A DNA stretch of 64,000 nt from Eubacteriales bacterium (lineage in GTDB: Bacteria; Bacillota; Clostridia; Lachnospirales; Lachnospiraceae), in the NCBI GenBank assembly GCA_030533235.1, contig JAUNJN010000003.1, positions 1-64,000 on the forward strand, read 5' to 3'. The notes under the pieces were generated by a model. That model was not told the DNA's origin, ran no database searches, and saw only the letters and a program-made list of their open reading frames with translations. The position numbers and the translations under genes are program-made. Positions 59,041 to 64,000 of the stretch are shown here, in pieces. The first letter of the stretch is position 1. Each line of letters starts with the position of its first letter.

Positions 59041-59925
59041 TTAATCGCGTCCATCATAGAAAATAAACAGTCTGTTAGTTGCACGATTTATTGCATATCC
59101 TTCCACACTATTAGCATCTTCATATATATAGACATCGCATTTTTCCTGATTTAGATAATGTTCTTCTAAATACGTACATATACTACAAGAATCGCTATCT
59201 TCTATCCATGGATTATCATCTGTCACTTTTGCCGCTTTTTGTATACACGAACTTTCAAATTCATCTAAAAACTGCTTTGTAGTCTCGAATTCAACATATG
59301 TATTATCACTAGCGAGCCAAAATCCCGGTCTATGATAAAACTTTACATTCTTTGCCTCCTTTGGTATAGATGTCGGGAAGAACAAATACCGGGTGCCACT
59401 AATTTCTTTTTCATATTTATTGGGCGCAGTCACAACTGCAACTCGATCAGCATATGAAACGGTTATTATCCATACAAGAAAAATTCCCAGAAAAAGAAGT
59501 ACAGGCATACTAGCATTCATTAGTCTCTGTTGTTTAGTAAGTTTAAGTTCTTTTCGATGGACTCTATATGCTTTATTATAAACAATCATATACCGCAAAA
59601 AAGCAATGATTGCCAATATGCCACAAAAAATCTTAATCAAAAAAACAACAACGAATAAAATCTCTGTAAGCAATGCAAATTTCTCAATAATCGCACACAG
59701 AACCCAAAGATCAAATATAACTATGGAGGGTACTATCGATGGAGCTTTTTTTTGCCATTTAACATATTCTTTTTTTATATTAGCAAATACTCCAATCAGT
59801 AATGTAATTGCCATAATAAAAACAGAAACCGGATGAAACACTCGCAAAAACTTTATATTAACTATAAAAAACAATATAAAATTACATAAAAGCAAAATTA
59901 AATTTCTTTTTATTATAGACTTCAT
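59041..59925 (-). CDS. multi-pass membrane protein, possible immunity partner
   Basis: 294 aa from MKSIIKRNLILL, 7 nt after AGGAG. Four or five membrane helices (about 7-25, 30-48, 65-90, 95-115, 140-160), then an extracytoplasmic C-terminal domain of about 130 residues with Cys residues ('EDSDSCSICTYLEEHYLNQE'). No family is recognised. It directly follows a putative secreted toxin gene (17 nt), and polymorphic toxins are often followed by membrane immunity proteins, which is the basis of this guess. Confidence 0.65.
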   Translation of the reverse strand: MKSIIKRNLILLLCNFILFFIVNIKFLRVFHPVSVFIMAITLLIGVFANIKKEYVKWQKKAPSIVPSIVIFDLWVLCAIIEKFALLTEILFVVVFLIKIFCGILAIIAFLRYMIVYNKAYRVHRKELKLTKQQRLMNASMPVLLFLGIFLVWIITVSYADRVAVVTAPNKYEKEISGTRYLFFPTSIPKEAKNVKFYHRPGFWLASDNTYVEFETTKQFLDEFESSCIQKAAKVTDDNPWIEDSDSCSICTYLEEHYLNQEKCDVYIYEDANSVEGYAINRATNRLFIFYDGRD

Positions 59926-59942
59926 AGCTGGTCTCCTAATAC

Positions 59943-60974
59943 CTAATAATAACAAATAGAGTCTAATCCTGAATTCCAAGTAACATAACCATCAATTTCT
60001 CCAATACTGACAAAGTTTGTAGCATATCCATATTTATTTAAATCATATAGTTCAGGCAATATATCGTGTTCAAAATCGTAATGATCAATAATATAGTACT
60101 TATAAGTCATTTCATACTGATCACCATTCCGTGTAATTTCGCATACAATGCCAGCGTCAGCCTGGTTAATTGCTGCAAATGTATTTGCATGTAGCACAGC
60201 ATTCCATTCATCGTGATCTCCGCCTAGAAATCCATCACAACCACGCAATCCATCTACTGACAATGTGATAGTTTGACCATCCTCCAAATAACCCTCGGCA
60301 AAAGCTGCCACACTTTCTATGTTATTTGTATAATGTTCATTAACATTTTTATTGAATAAAAATTCTGTCGCATCATAATAATAATCACTTCCATCTCCAA
60401 AAAAGAAATTATTTAACAATTCTCCACTATTTAATCCAAGTAAATTTGCAACAGCTGAGCCAGCTATATACATTGCAGCTATTTTAGCCGCATCATAGCC
60501 ATCTGGAGGAGTCTCACTTCCATGCAAATAAGCAAGTCCGTTTTCTCCATAGATGCGATCATACAATTCCTTACTCATTGGAATCCCATCCATATTATCC
60601 ACTATATTATATCCTGGTGGAAGTCCATCCGTTGAATTATCATTATTTATCGATGGTTCACGTACAACACTTCCAGCCAAATCAACTAATGATGATCGCG
60701 TCAAATTCTGCATCAAAACTGAAGATTCTGCAGTTAAATACTTCATTACTATTTGCTTCAGAGAAGACGAAAAACCTCCAAGTATACTAATGTGCTTGCC
60801 AAGATTTGTTTCAATCGCCTCTAAATTTGCCTCCATTTCAGACAATCCTACACTTTCCAATCCGTTTTTGACGGATTCAACAATACTTTTTACCGATTCC
60901 ACTGACGTTTCAATTTCATTAATTTTCAAACTCTGTTTTGCAATTTCCTGCGTTTTTATCATAAATTCTGTCAT
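59943..60974 (-). CDS. putative WXG/LXG-like secreted protein with possible C-terminal toxin domain
   Basis: 343 aa from MTEFMIKTQEIAK, 10 nt after GGGGG. The first 95 residues are one long helical hairpin with the spaced I/L/V pattern of type VII secretion substrates ('INEIETSVESVKSIVESV', 'NLGKHISILGGFSSSLKQIV'). A Pro/Gly/Asn linker follows (about 115-165), and a C-terminal globular part ('DGFLGGDHDEWNAVLHANTF', 'YYIIDHYDFEHDILPELYDL') that I cannot assign. The layout resembles polymorphic toxins, with a membrane protein gene downstream. No T7SS machinery is in the window. Confidence 0.62.
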   Translation of the reverse strand: MTEFMIKTQEIAKQSLKINEIETSVESVKSIVESVKNGLESVGLSEMEANLEAIETNLGKHISILGGFSSSLKQIVMKYLTAESSVLMQNLTRSSLVDLAGSVVREPSINNDNSTDGLPPGYNIVDNMDGIPMSKELYDRIYGENGLAYLHGSETPPDGYDAAKIAAMYIAGSAVANLLGLNSGELLNNFFFGDGSDYYYDATEFLFNKNVNEHYTNNIESVAAFAEGYLEDGQTITLSVDGLRGCDGFLGGDHDEWNAVLHANTFAAINQADAGIVCEITRNGDQYEMTYKYYIIDHYDFEHDILPELYDLNKYGYATNFVSIGEIDGYVTWNSGLDSICYY

Positions 60975-61121
60975 TTCTACTTTTCCCCCACCAATTTCAT
61001 ATTTAAAACAATTATATAATATCATGTTATTTCAAATTGTAAAGTATATATAATAAAGTTGGAATTATACGTAATTATATATAAAATAATAATGTCAATA
61101 AACAAAAAAGAGCTCTGTTTT

Positions 61122-61769
61122 TCAGGATCCTCTCTGTGGTGTGCTATCTCCCGGCATAATATAATCAAACAACTGTATGTGAGTTACTCCCATATTCAGT
61201 AATTTCAATTTATTTTCAAGTTGCTGCTCTCTCGTGTTATATCCTTTTATGTACGGAACGCGCACCTGAAATTGTTCAGGTCCGATATTGTCCAATAATA
61301 TTCGGAGATTGTTTTCGAACACACTGTAGTCACCACCCGTATATTTCCTGTATCGTTCCGGGTCCATATCCTTACAGTCCACCGAAAATGCGTCGACAAA
61401 AGGCAGCACCTTTTCCACATTTTCAGCCGGAATCGAAAGCGATGTTTCGACATAAATTTTCCATCCCAAAGACTTGTATTTTCGTGCAAACGAAGCGATA
61501 AAGTCCGCATGAAGCAGTGACTCTCCGCCTCCGAATGTAAGCCCGCCTCCGGTTGTAATAAAATACAGATTATCAATTTTGACTCTCTCGTACAATTCAT
61601 CAACCGTTACATGATTCACCTTTGCTCTACCATTCCAGGACTCCGGGTTCAAACAGTATTTGCACCGCAGTGGACATCCAACGGATCCGATTAATGATGT
61701 CACGCCCTTTCCGTCCGTCTGCATCCTCAGTCTTGAAATTGAATATAGCGGATAAGTTAATTCCTTCAT
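61122..61769 (-). CDS. radical-SAM enzyme (PFL-activase-like)
   Basis: 215 aa. The cluster motif CxxxCxxC is in 'VGCPLRCKYCLNPESW' (about 32-42), and the SAM-contacting 'TFGGGESLLHADFIASFA' (about 78-95) follows the glycyl-radical-activase pattern. It lacks the extra ferredoxin-like cluster domain of larger activases. The only neighbour in operon is a Cys-motif membrane/lipoprotein-like protein 24 nt upstream; no glycyl radical enzyme is nearby. It may modify that partner, or activate an enzyme encoded elsewhere. Confidence 0.87.
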   Translation of the reverse strand: MKELTYPLYSISRLRMQTDGKGVTSLIGSVGCPLRCKYCLNPESWNGRAKVNHVTVDELYERVKIDNLYFITTGGGLTFGGGESLLHADFIASFARKYKSLGWKIYVETSLSIPAENVEKVLPFVDAFSVDCKDMDPERYRKYTGGDYSVFENNLRILLDNIGPEQFQVRVPYIKGYNTREQQLENKLKLLNMGVTHIQLFDYIMPGDSTPQRGS

Positions 61770-61793
61770 TTTCTACCCCGTTATTCTTAAATC

Positions 61794-62222
61794 CTAGTTA
61801 TCTTCTCCCAAAGTTTCTTCTGTGGTCGTAAGATTTTCCTCTTCGAAATCCATTTCTCCACCTTCGTAATCTCCTTCTGTAGACGGCTCCACATATTCCA
61901 TATCACCATCTAACCGCATTTCTGTCGTAGTTTTTGCCCCTGAGTTCGAATTGCTCCAAGGATTCTTTGCATCGTCACTATGACAACCGGCAACAAATCC
62001 TGCAAGGCAGGATGAAAGTCCTGCTAATACAACCGTCTTTCCAAGCTTTGTCCTTCGCTCAAGTTCACGCTCCAAATACCGAAGCTCCTCCTCGCATTTC
62101 GGACAAGTCCCCTTGCAATCTCCCTGATATTTACATTCGTTTACAGCATATTCAATATCATTTGCCTCAGCAATTTTTAGTCTCAGTTCCTTAAGTGCCC
62201 TACATTTTTCTTTTCCCTTCAT
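61794..62222 (-). CDS. Cys-motif protein with hydrophobic segment and acidic tail, radical-SAM partner
   Basis: 142 aa from MKGKEKCRALKE, 7 nt after AAGGAG. Residues 1-57 are helical and charged with cysteines spaced C-x5-C-x3-C-x2-C ('CKYQGDCKGTCPKCEEEL') after an earlier Cys at 7, a possible Fe-S or metal site or modification target. Then comes a hydrophobic stretch (about 62-80, 'TVVLAGLSSCLAGFVAGC') that looks like an internal lipobox or membrane anchor, and an acidic Thr/Glu/Gly-rich tail of 60 residues. I recall related Cys-motif proteins in gut anaerobes next to radical-SAM genes, but know no function. Confidence 0.75.
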   Translation of the reverse strand: MKGKEKCRALKELRLKIAEANDIEYAVNECKYQGDCKGTCPKCEEELRYLERELERRTKLGKTVVLAGLSSCLAGFVAGCHSDDAKNPWSNSNSGAKTTTEMRLDGDMEYVEPSTEGDYEGGEMDFEEENLTTTEETLGEDN

Positions 62223-62326
62223 AAGCATACTCCTTTTTAAATGCATTCTATTCGCGTCAAAATAATCCGCACCCTTTTCTAATATACGCATGTAAATCAA
62301 AGTTTTATGGAATATATTTTATATGA

Positions 62327-62362
62327 AATAAAATAACCGGAACAATTTTGCTCCGGTCATTT
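62327..62362 (-). terminator. HU gene terminator
   Basis: Minus strand TGACCGGA pairs with TCCGGTTA (8 bp including one G-U, 10-nt loop; 62334-62359), followed by TTTTATTTC. Confidence 0.8.
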
Positions 62363-62372
62363 TATGTACGTA

Positions 62373-62645
62373 TTAGTTTACAGCATCCTTAAGTGCCTTA
62401 CCTGGCTTAAACTTTGGCATTGTTGCCGCTGCAATCTTAATCTTTTCCTTTGTAAGTGGGTTGATTCCCTCACGTGCAGGACGCTCTGTTGTTGTGAATG
62501 TTCCAAATCCAACTAACTGGATAGAATCCTTCTTCTTAAGAGCCTCTGTTGTAGTCTCAACAAATGCCTTTAATACAAGCTCTGCATCCTTCTTTGATAC
62601 ACCTGCTTTTTCTGCCATGGCAGCAACTAATTCTGTTCTGTTCAT
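62373..62645 (-). CDS. hup: HU-family DNA-binding protein
   Basis: 90 aa from MNRTELVAAMAEKAG, 8 nt after GAGGAGGG. Canonical HU: helical N-terminus ('KAGVSKKDAELVLKAFVE'), 'IQLVGFGTFTTTERPAREG' and the DNA-bending arm with 'GINPLTKEKIKIAAATMPKF'. It is an abundant nucleoid protein, transcribed alone from a near-consensus promoter and closed by a terminator. Confidence 0.97.
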   Translation of the reverse strand: MNRTELVAAMAEKAGVSKKDAELVLKAFVETTTEALKKKDSIQLVGFGTFTTTERPAREGINPLTKEKIKIAAATMPKFKPGKALKDAVN

Positions 62646-62681
62646 CTTTTGAACCCTCCTCATAGATTATATAGCTTATTT

Positions 62682-62710
62682 ATTATATGACATTTCTCTC
62701 CACTCGTCAA
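62682..62710 (-). promoter_or_regulatory. HU gene promoter
   Basis: Minus strand TTGACG (62705-62710), 17-nt spacer, TATAAT (62682-62687); near-consensus sigma-A, about 30 nt from start site to ATG. Confidence 0.85.
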
Positions 62711-62745
62711 ATTTCTTGTAAAAACCGTGTAAATAAAGCGGGTAA

Positions 62746-63999
62746 TTATCGTTTATTACTTTTTCTCCATATCTTCCGCTTTTCCGCTTCGAGAATTAAT
62801 TCATCCCGAAAATCCGGATGTGCAATGGATATTAAATCTTCTGCACGTTCCCATGTAGAACGACCCTCCAGATTAATGATTCCGTATTCTGTCACAAGAA
62901 AATACACCTGACTACGTGGGGATGTGACGATATCACCATTAAATTGCGGCTTAATTCTGGAGTGCTTTACACCATATCGGTCTGTATGCAGAGAGCTCAT
63001 ACAAATAAACGCCTTTCCGCCCTTGGAAGCTGACGCACCAACCAAAAAATCAAGCTGACCGCCGGTTCCGCTTATTTGTCTTGCACCGGCACTTTCCGCA
63101 GCCACCTGCCCGTATAAATCGACAGCTACACAGCTATTGATGGATACCATATTGTCAATCTGTGCAATGACACTCGGTCGATTCACATATTCAAGCGGAT
63201 ATGCAGCAACACCATGATTTTCCTCCAGCCAGTCATACAACTCCTTGGAACCGATTGCACAACCATATACACCTTTTCCACGATCAATACTCTTTTTCCG
63301 ATTTGTAAGCTTGCCGGACTTGTACAAGCTTAAAAATGCATCCGAGCATAGCTCTGTATGCATACCAAGATCCTTTAAATCCGATACAGCAATCAATTCA
63401 CCAAGTGCGTTCGGCATACTGCCGATACCAAGCTGCAAGGTTGCACCATTCACGAGATACGGAACAATATATTCCGATATCTTACGATCTATCTCTGTCG
63501 GCTGCGACACCTTATTATACGAAAACGGTTCATGGGCACCCTCTACAATATAATCCACATCGGATATATGAATACATTCGTCATATCCCCCATATACCTT
63601 TGGCATATGTTCATTGACTTCGACAATCACGATATCCGCCATACGCGTAATCGGAGCTGCAACCCCTGTATTGACAGAAAAGTTGAAATATCCATGACGA
63701 TCCATTGGCGAAACGCTTACCATTGCAACATTTACTTTTAGAAAAAATTCATAATATGCAGCATTATTATGGAACACCATCGGAATATAATAGCAAAGTC
63801 CTCTGTCACACAGCTTACGTTCATACGATGAGCAATGCCAGCTATGATAAATAAAGTGTTCATTTTCCTCGTCACATTCCGCAACCATAATCGGCCCGTC
63901 TATCAAATTGCCACGCACCTTTACATCGTAAAGTTCATCCTTGCGTTTTGCAAGTGCCCGGTCAAGAAGCGTTGGTTTACCGAGAGAACTCGTATAGTC
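62746..63999 (-). CDS. acetyl-CoA hydrolase/transferase family (butyryl- or 4-hydroxybutyrate-CoA transferase), N-terminus cut by window edge
   Basis: 417 residues are visible and the frame is open to the right edge, so roughly 20-40 N-terminal residues are missing. 'LQLGIGSMPNALGELI', 'AAESAGARQISGTGGQLDFL' and 'FLVTEYGIINLEGRSTWERA' place it with the butyryl-CoA:acetate and 4-hydroxybutyrate CoA-transferases. Such enzymes make the final butyrate step in many Lachnospiraceae; sequence alone does not separate the two substrates here. It is read towards HU but a promoter and gap of about 100 nt intervene. Confidence 0.88.
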   Translation of the reverse strand, partial: DYTSSLGKPTLLDRALAKRKDELYDVKVRGNLIDGPIMVAECDEENEHFIYHSWHCSSYERKLCDRGLCYYIPMVFHNNAAYYEFFLKVNVAMVSVSPMDRHGYFNFSVNTGVAAPITRMADIVIVEVNEHMPKVYGGYDECIHISDVDYIVEGAHEPFSYNKVSQPTEIDRKISEYIVPYLVNGATLQLGIGSMPNALGELIAVSDLKDLGMHTELCSDAFLSLYKSGKLTNRKKSIDRGKGVYGCAIGSKELYDWLEENHGVAAYPLEYVNRPSVIAQIDNMVSINSCVAVDLYGQVAAESAGARQISGTGGQLDFLVGASASKGGKAFICMSSLHTDRYGVKHSRIKPQFNGDIVTSPRSQVYFLVTEYGIINLEGRSTWERAEDLISIAHPDFRDELILEAEKRKIWRKSNKR

Positions 64000-64000
64000 A

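Noticed and set aside
61085..61121. A terminator after the radical-SAM gene
   Set aside because: There is an AGAGCTCT palindrome next to a T run, but it leaves no loop, and a longer stem with the upstream GAGAGG is weak.

Overview
The window looks like a piece of a low-to-moderate GC, anaerobic, Gram-positive Clostridia chromosome, most likely from the Lachnospiraceae. The grounds are the family flavour of the proteins (single-chain PurL, short LeuC/LeuD pair, PadR plus DUF1700 pair, CheX-like proteins, butyrate-type CoA-transferase), strong AGGAGG ribosome binding sites, TTGACA/TATAAT promoters and many U-tailed hairpin terminators. No plasmid, phage or IS gene is visible. About 60 genes are present and nearly all lie on the minus strand. 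I name no species.

Layout. 1-4.7 kb: MscS channel (cut by the window edge), glycogen branching enzyme, a DUF1015 protein and a P-loop kinase-like protein. 4.8-15.4 kb: a long minus-strand amino-acid block, leuC-leuD-leuB-lipoprotein-ilvD-ilvB-serC-serA-asd. A LysR regulator is divergent from leuC, with two perfect T-N11-A dyads between them. serA is frameshifted, apparently by a deletion of about 29 nt between two copies of an 8-nt repeat. 16.5-27.6 kb: an ABC export locus (two adaptor lipoproteins, one with two adaptor modules, a FtsX/MacB-type permease and two ATPases, one with an AbrB-like tail) divergent from an OmpR-type regulator, a histidine kinase and an exported protein. 27.6-35.9 kb: typA, a DUF1648/DUF1700/PadR operon, a PHP phosphoesterase and purL.

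36-45.3 kb: two AspA/AstE-like paralogues with changed metal ligands, a CheY plus MshEN-like/CheX protein pair divergent from a GGDEF-EAL protein, a patatin phospholipase, a CaCA antiporter, an HD phosphohydrolase, a 49-aa membrane protein and pyrE. 45.4-52.6 kb: a SNF2 helicase, a GNAT protein, and coaBC-panD-panC-panB with a DUF2520 reductase that may be the ketopantoate reductase. 52.8-57 kb: guaB with an unusual promoter and leader, a stand-alone CheX, and an LtaS-type phosphoglycerol transferase.

57.2-61 kb is the accessory part. A tRNA-Gly(GCC) gene on the plus strand is followed by two further copies of its 18-bp 3' end, each in a ~120-bp direct repeat, enclosing small membrane-protein and broken genes. 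Next comes a putative WXG/LXG-like secreted toxin with a membrane-protein neighbour. 61.1-64 kb: a radical-SAM enzyme paired with a cysteine-motif membrane/lipoprotein-like protein (the best candidate for an undescribed system), HU, and a CoA-transferase cut by the right edge. Two frameshifts (serA and the 58.2-58.7 kb gene) could be real decay or assembly errors.
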